Source: an uncultured Prevotellaceae bacterium (GTDB taxonomy: Bacteria > Bacteroidota > Bacteroidia > Bacteroidales > Muribaculaceae). From it: 64,000 nucleotides of DNA. Numbering within the stretch: position 1 is the stretch's first letter; each line of letters begins with the position of its first letter. Positions 44,246 to 51,619 of this stretch are shown in pieces. A program made the translations under genes and the position numbers. The DNA is taken from NCBI GenBank assembly GCA_900541935.1, contig UQLZ01000003.1, positions 27,684 through 91,683 of the forward strand, in the 5' to 3' direction. The notes under the pieces are model-generated. The model was not told the origin of the DNA. It searched no databases and saw nothing but the letters and a program-made list of their open reading frames with translations.

Positions 44246-45706
44246 ATGGATTATTCACAGTTTATGATATTACACCAGGAAATAGGCTTGCTTGTCGTAT
44301 TTCTATTAGTGTTTTTGTTCGATACTTTTCTATCGAAAAAAGCGCAGTCTAAATTGACTGTTTTCGCAACTGTATTGTTTGGCGTATTTACAGTAGCAAG
44401 TTTCTTTATCCCGATGAAGGCGGGTCAGGAAGTTGCTTTTGCTGGTATGTTCATAACATCTCCGATTGTTATGTGCATCAAGAATATTCTTAACGTTGGT
44501 CTGTTCCTCGTTCTTCTTCAGTCTATCAAGTGGAACGACAGTGAAGACCAGGCTATTCGCAGAGGTGAGTTTATTGAATTGATGATGTTGACACTATTTG
44601 GTATGTACCTTATGGTTTCTGCCCGTCACTTCCTTATCTTCATTATCGGTCTCGAAACAGCATCTCTTCCTCTTGCTGCTTTGGTGGCATTCGAGAAGAA
44701 GGCTTACGAATCACACGAGGCTGCCGTTAAGTACCTCTTTACAGCAGTATTCTCTTCAGCAATCTATATGTTGGGTCTTTCATTCGTATATGGCGTTTGC
44801 GGTACTCTTTACTTCGACGCTATTGCAAGCAAGATTCTCGTTGCTGACGGTTCTCTCATCCTATTCGTTGCATTGGCATTCGTTATCGCAGGTATCGGTT
44901 TCAAGATTTCTATGGTACCGTTCCACTTGTGGACTGCAGACGTTTACCAAGGTGCGCCTACATCAGTTACATCTTACCTTTCAGTCGTTTCAAAAGGTGC
45001 CGCTACTTTTGCAGCGTTCATCGTTTTGACACAGGCTTTCGGTACTGTATATAGCCAAGTTTGGGAGTGGATGCTCTATGCGTTGATTATCCTTACAATC
45101 ACAATTGGTAACCTCTTTGCTATCCGTCAGGATAACATCAAGAGATTCCTTGCATTCTCTTCAATCTCACAGGCTGGTTACATCATGCTCGGCGTTATCG
45201 CCAACGCATCTGTGGGTGCTGCATCTTTGGCTTACTATGTATTGATTTACATCTTCTCAAACCTTGCTGCATTCGGCGTTATCCAGGCTATCGAAAACGC
45301 TTCTGGAAAGTTGAATATCAGCGACTATAACGGTTTGTACAAGACTAACCCTAAACTCTCATTTGCAATGATGCTTGCAATGTTCTCTCTCGGTGGTATC
45401 CCTCCGTTTGCAGGATTCTTCAGCAAGTTCTTCATCTTCTCTGCTGCTTTGCAGGAAGGAAGCGTTGCAATGTATGTTTTGGTGCTTATCGCGTTGATTA
45501 ATACAATCATTTCACTTTACTACTACTTGTTGGTAGTTAAAGCAATGTTCATCAACCCGAACGATAACCCAATCGCAACCTTCAAGTCACACTGGAGCGA
45601 GCGTGCAGGTTTGGTAATCTGCGTAGGCGGTATTATCGTTCTTGGTTTGTTGAGCAGCGTCTATGTATTCCTCAACAAGGCAGCAGAAGTAAGTTCACTA
45701 TTCTAA
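44246..45706 (+). CDS. nuoN: NADH-quinone oxidoreductase subunit N
   Basis: The 486-residue product has the antiporter-like fold with FIIGLETASLPLAALVAFEK (TM5 Glu), KISMVPFHLWTADVYQGAP (TM7 region) and FSLGGIPPFAGFFSKFFIFS. It closes the complex I cluster. nuoE, nuoF and nuoG are absent from the whole block, as in the 11-subunit type enzymes that take electrons from a donor other than the NADH module. A strong terminator follows. Confidence 0.97.
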   Translation: MDYSQFMILHQEIGLLVVFLLVFLFDTFLSKKAQSKLTVFATVLFGVFTVASFFIPMKAGQEVAFAGMFITSPIVMCIKNILNVGLFLVLLQSIKWNDSEDQAIRRGEFIELMMLTLFGMYLMVSARHFLIFIIGLETASLPLAALVAFEKKAYESHEAAVKYLFTAVFSSAIYMLGLSFVYGVCGTLYFDAIASKILVADGSLILFVALAFVIAGIGFKISMVPFHLWTADVYQGAPTSVTSYLSVVSKGAATFAAFIVLTQAFGTVYSQVWEWMLYALIILTITIGNLFAIRQDNIKRFLAFSSISQAGYIMLGVIANASVGAASLAYYVLIYIFSNLAAFGVIQAIENASGKLNISDYNGLYKTNPKLSFAMMLAMFSLGGIPPFAGFFSKFFIFSAALQEGSVAMYVLVLIALINTIISLYYYLLVVKAMFINPNDNPIATFKSHWSERAGLVICVGGIIVLGLLSSVYVFLNKAAEVSSLF

Positions 45707-45726
45707 TAGAGAGTTTGCAATATCCA

Positions 45727-45763
45727 AGCAGACCGAAGAGTAGCCTCTTCGGTCTGCTTTTTT
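45727..45763 (+). terminator. Terminator of the nuo-atp-nuo block
   Basis: AGCAGACCGAAGAG (45728-45741) and CTCTTCGGTCTGCT form a 14-bp perfect stem with a very short TAGC loop and a T-run. It is the only convincing terminator between nuoA and this point. Confidence 0.95.
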
Positions 45764-45798
45764 ATGCGTAACAGGCGCAAAACTTTGATTTAGCAATT

Positions 45799-45824
45799 GC
45801 GGACACTCTGCAGAGTGTCCCTAC
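45799..45824 (-). repeat. REP-like palindrome 3, inverted orientation
   Basis: GC, then a 20-bp perfect palindrome (GGACACTCTG/CAGAGTGTCC, 45801-45820), then CTAC. It is preceded by TTTGATTTAGCAATTGC, which matches TTTGATTTCGCAATCGC in front of palindrome 1 at 2261-2277, so the two loci share flanks too. Confidence 0.7.
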
Positions 45825-45861
45825 AGCATGAGTCCGGCAATGGGTTGGTAATCATTTGTCA

Positions 45862-45887
45862 GTAGGGACGAAATGCATTTCGTCCGC
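45862..45887 (+). repeat. REP-like palindrome 4, direct orientation
   Basis: GTAG (45862-45865), then GGACGAAATG/CATTTCGTCC, a perfect 20-bp palindrome (45866-45885), then GC. It pairs head-to-head with palindrome 3, 37 bases away, the same spacing as palindromes 1 and 2. Confidence 0.7.
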
Positions 45888-45954
45888 CTCCTGAGAGCAA
45901 ATACAATTTCCGTAAATGGTGCGAATCGAATAAATGTTTCCGATATTTCAATCT

Positions 45955-45979
45955 GGTGCGATTGAGCATCGCACCCTAC
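45955..45979 (-). repeat. REP-like palindrome 5, single
   Basis: Arms GGTGCGAT (45955-45962) and ATCGCACC (45968-45975) around TGAGC are followed by CTAC. The GGAC base of the other stems is replaced by GGTG, still paired. The remainder of 45888-46019 shows no gene. Confidence 0.55.
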
Positions 45980-46019
45980 AGGTCGCACGCATCAAATACT
46001 CGTAACGCGGTTGCGGTTC

Positions 46020-46160
46020 GGATTATAAAATAAAAAAACTTCGTTTTTTCTTTTATCTTCTCTCACCTTGCACTATCTTTGAATAAGATAAACTGCACCT
46101 CGGGAAAAAAATCAAATAAATTTGTTTTTTCTCCACTCGGTTTGTATTATCTTTGCAGAG
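46020..46160 (+). repeat. Copy of the promoter-carrying repeat upstream of pyrE
   Basis: GCTCTCACCTTGCACTATCT-type module B (46056-46098, ending in the AAGATAAACTGCACCTCGG segment) is followed by an AT-rich hairpin-like spacer and module A (CTCGGTTTGTATTATCTTTG, 46136-46155). Sequence and order correspond to one unit of the tandem array at 2653-3092. Module A here ends in a perfect -7 box. Confidence 0.8.
46121..46155 (+). promoter_or_regulatory. Promoter of pyrE, formed by the repeat
   Basis: TTTG (46121-46124), 23 bases, TATCTTTG (46148-46155). A second possible box, TATCTTTG at 46074-46081, lies in module B. The pyrE ATG is 60 bases downstream. Confidence 0.65.
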
Positions 46161-46215
46161 AATTTTGCAGGTAGATGAAATTCTATAATGTATTGTTCCA
46201 ATAAAATCTATAAAA

Positions 46216-46869
46216 ATGAAGCAACTCGAAAGAATCTTAGCAGAAAAGTTATTGAATATCAGTGCAATCAAATTGCAACCAGATAACCCATTTACATGGG
46301 CTTCAGGCTGGAATTCACCAATCTATACTGACAATAGGAAGACTTTGTCTTATCCTGAAGTCAGATCGTTTATTAAGGTTGAGTTGTCGCGTTTGATTAT
46401 GGAGAATTTCCCGGAAGCGGAAGTTGTTGCAGGTGTTGCAACGGGAGCTATTGCTCAAGGTGCTTTGGTGGCTGATACCCTTGGCTTGCCGAATATCTAC
46501 GTTCGCTCAACACCAAAGGATCACGGCTTGGAGAACCTTATCGAAGGTAATTTAAAGCCAGGTCAGAAAGTCGTTGTCGTTGAAGACCTTGTTTCAACAG
46601 GCAGCAGCAGTTTGAAGGCAGTTGAGGCTATCCGTAATGCAGGAGGTGAGGTTGTTGGTATGGTTGCTATCTTTACTTACCAATTCCCAGTTGCTGAGGA
46701 GCACTTCAAAAAGGCTGGCGTTAAGTTGATTACGCTTAGCAATTACACTGCAATGCTTGAAGCCGCTTTAGATATCAATTATATTAAGAGTTCAGACGTT
46801 GAAACATTGAAGGAATGGCGCAAAAGCCCTTCTACATGGACAGGAAACAGCGCCGTTGACGAAGAATAA
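46216..46869 (+). CDS. pyrE: Orotate phosphoribosyltransferase
   Basis: The 217-residue product has FTWASGWNSPIYTDNRKTL at the N-terminus and the PRPP-binding motif VVVEDLVSTGSSSLKAVEA. It makes OMP from orotate and PRPP in pyrimidine synthesis. No other pyr gene is near. It is followed after 4 bases by a SRPBCC-family gene. Its promoter sits in a dispersed repeat. Confidence 0.96.
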   Translation: MKQLERILAEKLLNISAIKLQPDNPFTWASGWNSPIYTDNRKTLSYPEVRSFIKVELSRLIMENFPEAEVVAGVATGAIAQGALVADTLGLPNIYVRSTPKDHGLENLIEGNLKPGQKVVVVEDLVSTGSSSLKAVEAIRNAGGEVVGMVAIFTYQFPVAEEHFKKAGVKLITLSNYTAMLEAALDINYIKSSDVETLKEWRKSPSTWTGNSAVDEE

Positions 46870-46873
46870 TATT

Positions 46874-47299
46874 ATGGCTACATTTAAAAGTGCAGTAAAA
46901 ACCATACCGGCAAGCGTCCAAAGCGTCTATGCCAGTCTTTCTAACTTGTCTAATTTCGCTACATTCGCAGAAAGCGCGCCTGCAGACCTTAAAGGTAAGG
47001 TCGATTTTGAAGTGAAGGATGATTATTTCACTATCAAGACGAATCAGATAGGTGATATATCTTTCGTTATGTCGAAAAAGGTGGAGGATAAACTTATTAC
47101 ACTCGAAACCGTTTCTGGTTCTTCTCCTCTTCCTTTTGCTATAGACCTAAACATGGAGGAGTCAGGTGAGGCAACAAACGTTTTTGTTGAGACTCGTATT
47201 GAATTGAATCCTATTGTCAAGGCAATGGTTTCTAAGCCAATTCAGGATATGACCGACAAATTTGCGGAGTTGCTAACCATTTTGCCATATAGCAAATAA
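46874..47299 (+). CDS. SRPBCC-family (START-like) protein
   Basis: From the ATG at 46874 the product is 141 residues with the helix-grip pattern: KTIPASVQSVYASLSNLSNF at the start, central strands (FEVKDDYFTIKTNQIGDISF) and a C-terminal long helix (VKAMVSKPIQDMTDKFAELL). SRPBCC proteins bind hydrophobic ligands; the ligand is unknown here. The close spacing to pyrE implies cotranscription. Residues before this ATG in the longer frame overlap pyrE. Confidence 0.75.
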   Translation: MATFKSAVKTIPASVQSVYASLSNLSNFATFAESAPADLKGKVDFEVKDDYFTIKTNQIGDISFVMSKKVEDKLITLETVSGSSPLPFAIDLNMEESGEATNVFVETRIELNPIVKAMVSKPIQDMTDKFAELLTILPYSK

Positions 47300-47317
47300 G
47301 ACAACTTTATACATTAT

Positions 47318-47347
47318 TGCGGCGGATGCATCAGCACCCGCCGTTTT
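47318..47347 (+). terminator. Terminator after pyrE-SRPBCC
   Basis: CGGCGGATGC and GCACCCGCCG form a 10-bp stem with one mismatch and an ATCA loop, followed by TTTTT. Confidence 0.88.
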
Positions 47348-47431
47348 TGGTTTACCCTGCTGCAGTTGCGCGTGCAGGTTTTTTGCTTTTTCTCAAAATA
47401 AACACAAATAATTTATAAACACTTTGTAAAA

Positions 47432-47463
47432 TTTCATTTTTGGTTTGAAACATAGTATCTTTG
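47432..47463 (+). promoter_or_regulatory. Promoter of trmD
   Basis: TATCTTTG at 47456-47463 is an exact -7 box. TTTC at 47432-47435, 20 bases upstream, is an imperfect -33. The trmD ATG lies 18 bases after the box, so the leader is about 12 bases. Confidence 0.6.
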
Positions 47464-47481
47464 CAATCTAATTGGTTGAAA

Positions 47482-48162
47482 ATGCGTATTGATATACTGA
47501 CAGTATTGCCGGAGATGCTTGAATCTCCCTTGAATTGCTCAATCCTGAAGCGTGCACAGGCAAAAGGTTTGGCAGAAATCGTTGTGCATGATATTCGTGA
47601 CTATACACTTGACAAGCACCGTAAGGTTGATGACTATCCTTTTGGGGGAGAGGCAGGTATGGTTATGAAGATTGAACCTATTGACCGCTGCATAACATCG
47701 TTAAAGGAGCAGCGTCATTATGATGATGTTATCTTCGTTACGCCCGACGGCGAGCAGTTTACGCAGAAAATGGCAAATACATTCTCCCTTGCAGAGAATC
47801 TTATTATCCTTTGCGGGCATTATAAGGGAATTGATTATCGTATTCGCGAGCATTTTGTTACCAAGGAGATTACTATCGGTGATTATGTGCTTACAGGTGG
47901 CGAGTTGCCGGCTGCTATCATAACCGATGCCATTGTCAGGGTTATCCCGGGTGCTATTGGTGACGAGCAGTCTGCGTTGAGCGATTCTTTCCAGGATAAT
48001 TTGCTTGCCCCACCTGTCTATACCCGTCCGGCTGTGTATAAAGGTTGGGAGGTTCCGGAAATTCTGCTTTCTGGAAACCAGGCTAAAATTGATGAGTGGA
48101 AGCATAACATTGCAGTTGAAAGGACGAAGGCGTTAAGACCTGATTTGTTGGATATAAAGTAA
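47482..48162 (+). CDS. trmD: tRNA (guanine-N1)-methyltransferase
   Basis: From the ATG at 47482 the product is 226 residues: MRIDILTVLPEML, DYPFGGEAGMVMKIEP, LCGHYKGIDYRIREHFV (the trefoil-knot SAM site), EITIGDYVLTGGELPA and a C-terminal APPVYTRPAVYKGWEVPEIL. TrmD methylates G37 of tRNAs with NGG-type context. In contrast to many bacteria it is not linked to rplS. An upstream extension of the frame overlaps the promoter box. Confidence 0.97.
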   Translation: MRIDILTVLPEMLESPLNCSILKRAQAKGLAEIVVHDIRDYTLDKHRKVDDYPFGGEAGMVMKIEPIDRCITSLKEQRHYDDVIFVTPDGEQFTQKMANTFSLAENLIILCGHYKGIDYRIREHFVTKEITIGDYVLTGGELPAAIITDAIVRVIPGAIGDEQSALSDSFQDNLLAPPVYTRPAVYKGWEVPEILLSGNQAKIDEWKHNIAVERTKALRPDLLDIK

Positions 48163-48169
48163 ATATATT

Positions 48170-48469
48170 ATGGCTAAGTTGGGCTTCCTGAACAAGATTA
48201 GCAAGGTGCATATCCTACTTGTTGCGTTTCTCGGTTTTGGTGTATATATGACTTTTTTCTCAGAGCATAATTATGAAGAAACTACGAAGTATGCTAAGGA
48301 AATCAAGGTTTTGCAGGCAAAAATAAAGGAGACAAAGGATTCGGCTGCAACTTATCAAGTGAAACTTAATGCTCTTAATTCTAATCCGGAAATGGTAGAG
48401 AAAGTTGTCCGCGAGGAATATCATTTCAAGAAGGAGAATGAAGACGTTTATATAACAAAAGAAAAATAG
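48170..48469 (+). CDS. FtsB/DivIC-like septum formation initiator
   Basis: The 99-residue product has one TM helix (~14-31, HILLVAFLGFGVYMTFF) followed by a coiled coil (KEIKVLQAKIKETKDSAATYQ) and the C-terminal VEKVVREEYHFKKENEDVYI, a hallmark of FtsB/DivIC proteins that bridge FtsL and FtsQ at the division site. It lies 7 bases after trmD. Sequence alone does not separate FtsB from DivIC. Confidence 0.85.
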   Translation: MAKLGFLNKISKVHILLVAFLGFGVYMTFFSEHNYEETTKYAKEIKVLQAKIKETKDSAATYQVKLNALNSNPEMVEKVVREEYHFKKENEDVYITKEK

Positions 48470-48471
48470 TG

Positions 48472-48861
48472 ATGAAAAAAATTTTGAACGAGAGTATATT
48501 GAATTTGCTGCTGTCCTTGGCAACATTGTTGCTGTTGGTTGCAGCATTTTTGCCGTTGGTGAATATATCGCCAGAATGGCTGCCTATAATTTACGTTGCG
48601 GGAGCGGTATTGGCAGTTCTTGTGCGATTAATGCAGAGGTTTAATTATAGAAAAGATAAGACAATTTCAACAGGAGTGCGCCGTTTGCTTCACGTTGAGT
48701 TTTGGTCATCAATGTGTTATCTTGTTTCTGCATACTTTATGATTGCCGACAAGTATCACCCTGGAAACTGGCTTGCTTTCCTTCTTGCTGGGGCGGCGTT
48801 GCAAATATATACATCATTTATGATTCCTTACCGACAGAAGAAGGATGCGATGAAGAAATAA
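48472..48861 (+). CDS. Small four-helix membrane protein of unknown function
   Basis: The 129-residue product has four hydrophobic segments (~9-29, 37-55, 76-92, 99-118) with short charged loops and a basic C-terminus (PYRQKKDAMKK). No catalytic motif was seen. The ATG at 48472 directly follows the stop of the FtsB-like gene; a GTG at 48469 overlaps that stop and is an alternative. Location after a division gene suggests a joint transcript but no function. Confidence 0.7.
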   Translation: MKKILNESILNLLLSLATLLLLVAAFLPLVNISPEWLPIIYVAGAVLAVLVRLMQRFNYRKDKTISTGVRRLLHVEFWSSMCYLVSAYFMIADKYHPGNWLAFLLAGAALQIYTSFMIPYRQKKDAMKK

Positions 48862-49001
48862 CGTCAATTTGTCCGAAAAGGTAATTTATTGCGTTTTTGA
48901 AAAATTTTCGAATTTTATCTTAATTTTTGGCAATCTTATTTATATAACCTGCAATAGGTTAAAAGTATGGGCAAAATAGAGATTGTTTGATTGTTATTTT
49001 A

Positions 49002-49009
49002 TATCTTTG
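49002..49009 (+). promoter_or_regulatory. -7 box (TATCTTTG) directly before coaX
   Basis: An exact TAnnTTTG ends 6 bases before the coaX ATG at 49016. TTG at 48983-48985 is a possible -33 with a short 16-base spacer. The transcript would begin at or within a few bases of the start codon. The rest of 48862-49015 shows nothing else. Confidence 0.6.
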
Positions 49010-49015
49010 CATAAA

Positions 49016-49756
49016 ATGGATTGTAGTATAGCGATAGACAGAGGCAATTCCTCAGTTAAACTGTCGGCGTTCGACAAGAGCCAGTTGGTCTGTACAGAGC
49101 GCGTTGATGCTTTGACGGCAACTCTTTTAGAAGAATGGAAGGCACGTTTTGGTGCGGAAAAGGCCATTATGTCATCGGTAGCAGGTGATGACAGCAAAGT
49201 TGCGGGCATCCTTGATGAAATTTTTGGAAAATGGCTAATCCTTGATAATGAGTTGCCTATTCCTTTGCAAATATATTACCGAACTCCTAATACGTTAGGA
49301 AGGGATAGAATAGCGGCGGCTGTTGGCGCAAGTGCTTTGTTCCCAGAGAGAAATATGCTTGTGGTTGATACAGGAACAGCAATAACACTTGATGTTGTAA
49401 CCTCAGACAGACGTTTTATAGGTGGCAATATTGCACCAGGGGTGACAACTCGGTTTGCTTCCCTAAAGCATTTCTGTCAGAGATTGCCTTTAGTTGATGA
49501 GGAGGGAGAAACACCCTTGATTGGTGTTGATACCCAGACTGCAATCCGCTCTGGAGTTATTCTTGGCGTTGTTGCAGAAGTGCAATATATGGCCGACAGG
49601 TTGGCAAAGGAGTATGGAGATTTATTTTTGGTAATAACTGGAGGTGATGCTGATATTATCGGCCGTTACCTTGCATCAGAATATAAATATAAGATAGTTA
49701 ACGATTTAGTTGCTATCGGGCTTAATAGAATATTATTATATAATGAAGAACTATAA
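49016..49756 (+). CDS. coaX: Type III pantothenate kinase
   Basis: From the ATG at 49016 the product is 246 residues. AIDRGNSSVKLSAFD is the phosphate-binding ASKHA motif (usually D-x-GN), TLGRDRIAAAVGA and VVDTGTAITLDVV are the pantothenate and second phosphate motifs, and GGNIAPGVTTRFASL follows. CoaX starts CoA synthesis and needs K+ or NH4+. It overlaps the following outer-membrane gene by 14 bases. The frame is open upstream to 48983, but that extension contains the promoter box. Confidence 0.95.
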   Translation: MDCSIAIDRGNSSVKLSAFDKSQLVCTERVDALTATLLEEWKARFGAEKAIMSSVAGDDSKVAGILDEIFGKWLILDNELPIPLQIYYRTPNTLGRDRIAAAVGASALFPERNMLVVDTGTAITLDVVTSDRRFIGGNIAPGVTTRFASLKHFCQRLPLVDEEGETPLIGVDTQTAIRSGVILGVVAEVQYMADRLAKEYGDLFLVITGGDADIIGRYLASEYKYKIVNDLVAIGLNRILLYNEEL

Positions 49757-51029
49757 AAAAATTCTATCGGCGCTCGTTCTCATATTAGTAGCGTCGGTGA
49801 CAGTAAATGCTCAAAATGAGCAGTCTCCGTATTCAAAATTCGGATATGGTATCTTGCGTGACTATTCAACCAGTATGCAGAGAAATATGGGTGGCGTTGG
49901 TATTGCCATGACAGGAGGTCGCCAGGTTAACGTTATGAATCCGGCTTCTTATGCTGGCGTTGACTCATTGACGCTTATATGGGATTTGGGTATTGACCTT
50001 ACTCGCCTTTGGTCTAAGGAGAATAGTGAAAAGGGCAAATCATTCGGTGGAGGTTTGGATTATTTGACACTTCAGTTCCCTATTTCAAAGTTTATGGGCG
50101 GTAGTATAGGTCTTGTTCCATACTCTTCTGTTGGTTATTCTTTCGGAGCGGACGTTACTGATAAAGACGGAAAAGAAGTGGGCTCTTCAACATTTGCAGG
50201 AGAGGGTGGCATTAGTGAACTTTATGTAGGCGTTGGAGCCAAACTGTTCAAAGGTTTTACATTAGGCGCAAACTTTTCCTACCAGTTTGGCACTATTATC
50301 AACGACTCTTATATCAATGATGAATACGGAACAACAAGTACCCTTTTTGAAAGAACAATGGAAATTCGTGACTGGAATATTCTTTTAGGTTTGCAATATA
50401 CAATGAATTTCAGACAGTTGCATAAGGTTACAATCGGTGCAAACTACTCTCCGAAAAAAGATTTCCACGGTAAGACATGGGGTACCTATTATGATATTAA
50501 CAGCGATGCAAAGCCTGATACAGTAGGTTATACAAGACTTAAAGACGGTGCTTATACTAAGCCGCACTCTTTTGGTGTTGGTGTTAGTTATACATATAAT
50601 GATCAGTTTACTGTTGAGGGAGACTTCTCATATCAGCAATGGAGTAAAGCCAATTATGCAACGCTCTTTGACGAAAAGGGAAACCCAATTTCAGAGTCAA
50701 CGAGATTTGATGACAAATGGAAAGGAGCATTAGGCTTTCAGTATGTAGCATCTGACAGAGGTGCATACCACAAGCGCATAGCATACCGCCTTGGTGGTTT
50801 CTATTCAAGAGACTACATTATGGTTGGTGATAACCATACTCGCGAATATGGTGCTTCTATAGGTTTTGGTTTCCCAACGATGGGAACAAAAACCGTTATC
50901 AACCTCGGTTTCGAGTATCGCAGACGTCAGGCATATCCTGCAAAAAACCTTGTCTCTGAAAACTATTTCAGCATAACACTCGGCGTTAACTTCAACGAAT
51001 TTGCTTTCTGGCAGAATAAGATTCGATAA
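49743..51029 (+). CDS. Outer-membrane beta-barrel protein (FadL/PorV-like)
   Basis: From the ATG at 49743 the product is 428 residues with a signal peptide ending VTVNAQ. The mature start SPYSKFGYGILRDYSTSMQR and GGVGIAMTGGRQVNVMNPASYA resemble the FadL/OmpP1 fold, in which an N-terminal hatch carries an NPA motif. A long series of amphipathic strands follows. The coaX-barrel-lptC order is found in Bacteroidetes, and linkage to lptC hints at an envelope role. Substrate is unknown. Confidence 0.7.
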   Translation: MKNYKKILSALVLILVASVTVNAQNEQSPYSKFGYGILRDYSTSMQRNMGGVGIAMTGGRQVNVMNPASYAGVDSLTLIWDLGIDLTRLWSKENSEKGKSFGGGLDYLTLQFPISKFMGGSIGLVPYSSVGYSFGADVTDKDGKEVGSSTFAGEGGISELYVGVGAKLFKGFTLGANFSYQFGTIINDSYINDEYGTTSTLFERTMEIRDWNILLGLQYTMNFRQLHKVTIGANYSPKKDFHGKTWGTYYDINSDAKPDTVGYTRLKDGAYTKPHSFGVGVSYTYNDQFTVEGDFSYQQWSKANYATLFDEKGNPISESTRFDDKWKGALGFQYVASDRGAYHKRIAYRLGGFYSRDYIMVGDNHTREYGASIGFGFPTMGTKTVINLGFEYRRRQAYPAKNLVSENYFSITLGVNFNEFAFWQNKIR

Positions 51030-51031
51030 GT

Positions 51032-51616
51032 ATGAAGTTACTTCGGTTGCTTGCTATATCGCTAATCCTTTGCTCCATCTTTCTCGCAGGCTGCGGAAAG
51101 GGTGAAGTAAAGGATATTGTTAATATTTCTGTTGACTATGACAGCATTCCAACAATGGTAACGCGTGAGGTTAAAACGGTTATCAGCGATTCTGGCATGG
51201 CGAAATATCGTATCTCATCAAAACTGTGGATTGTTTATGATGAGGGCGAAGATCCAAGGTGGAAGTTTCCAGTAGGCTTATATCTTGAGAAATTTGATAG
51301 TAAATTTAATGTTGAGGCTCATATTAAGTGCGATTCTGCAACATATTTCAAAAAGGATAAACTTTGGAGACTTGACGGTGATGTGGAAATCAAAAACACA
51401 GCAAATGAGGAATTTCTCACGGAGCAACTATTCTGGTCGCAGTCAAAGCATGAAGTCTATTCAGATTCATTTATTCATATTGTCAAGAGCGATAGGATTA
51501 TTGAAGGTTACGGTTTCAAATCAAATGAAAGGATGACTTCATACCAGATTAACAAACCATCCGGAATATTCCCTATTGACGAGGAGCGTTCTGGCATAGC
51601 CAATACAAATAAATAA
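51032..51616 (+). CDS. lptC: LPS-export protein LptC
   Basis: The 194-residue product has a lipoprotein-like signal (ISLILCSIFLAGCGKG) and the OstA/LptC beta-jellyroll: EVKTVISDSGMAKYRISSK, FPVGLYLEKFDSKFNVEA, CDSATYFKKDKLWRLDGDV, TEQLFWSQSKHEVYSDSF and EGYGFKSNERM. LptC passes LPS from LptB2FG to LptA. The lipoprotein form is typical of Bacteroidetes. It is 2 bases after the barrel gene and 3 bases before the CNNM gene. Confidence 0.9.
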   Translation: MKLLRLLAISLILCSIFLAGCGKGEVKDIVNISVDYDSIPTMVTREVKTVISDSGMAKYRISSKLWIVYDEGEDPRWKFPVGLYLEKFDSKFNVEAHIKCDSATYFKKDKLWRLDGDVEIKNTANEEFLTEQLFWSQSKHEVYSDSFIHIVKSDRIIEGYGFKSNERMTSYQINKPSGIFPIDEERSGIANTNK

Positions 51617-51619
51617 ATT

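Noticed and set aside
28846..45706. nuoE, nuoF and nuoG lost by local deletion
   Set aside because: The 11-subunit set without the NADH module is known from Bacteroidales; their absence needs no deletion here.
45955..46019. A possible tRNA-like or riboswitch fold upstream of pyrE
   Set aside because: Only the single palindrome and AT-rich DNA could be recognised; no conserved riboswitch core or tRNA arms.
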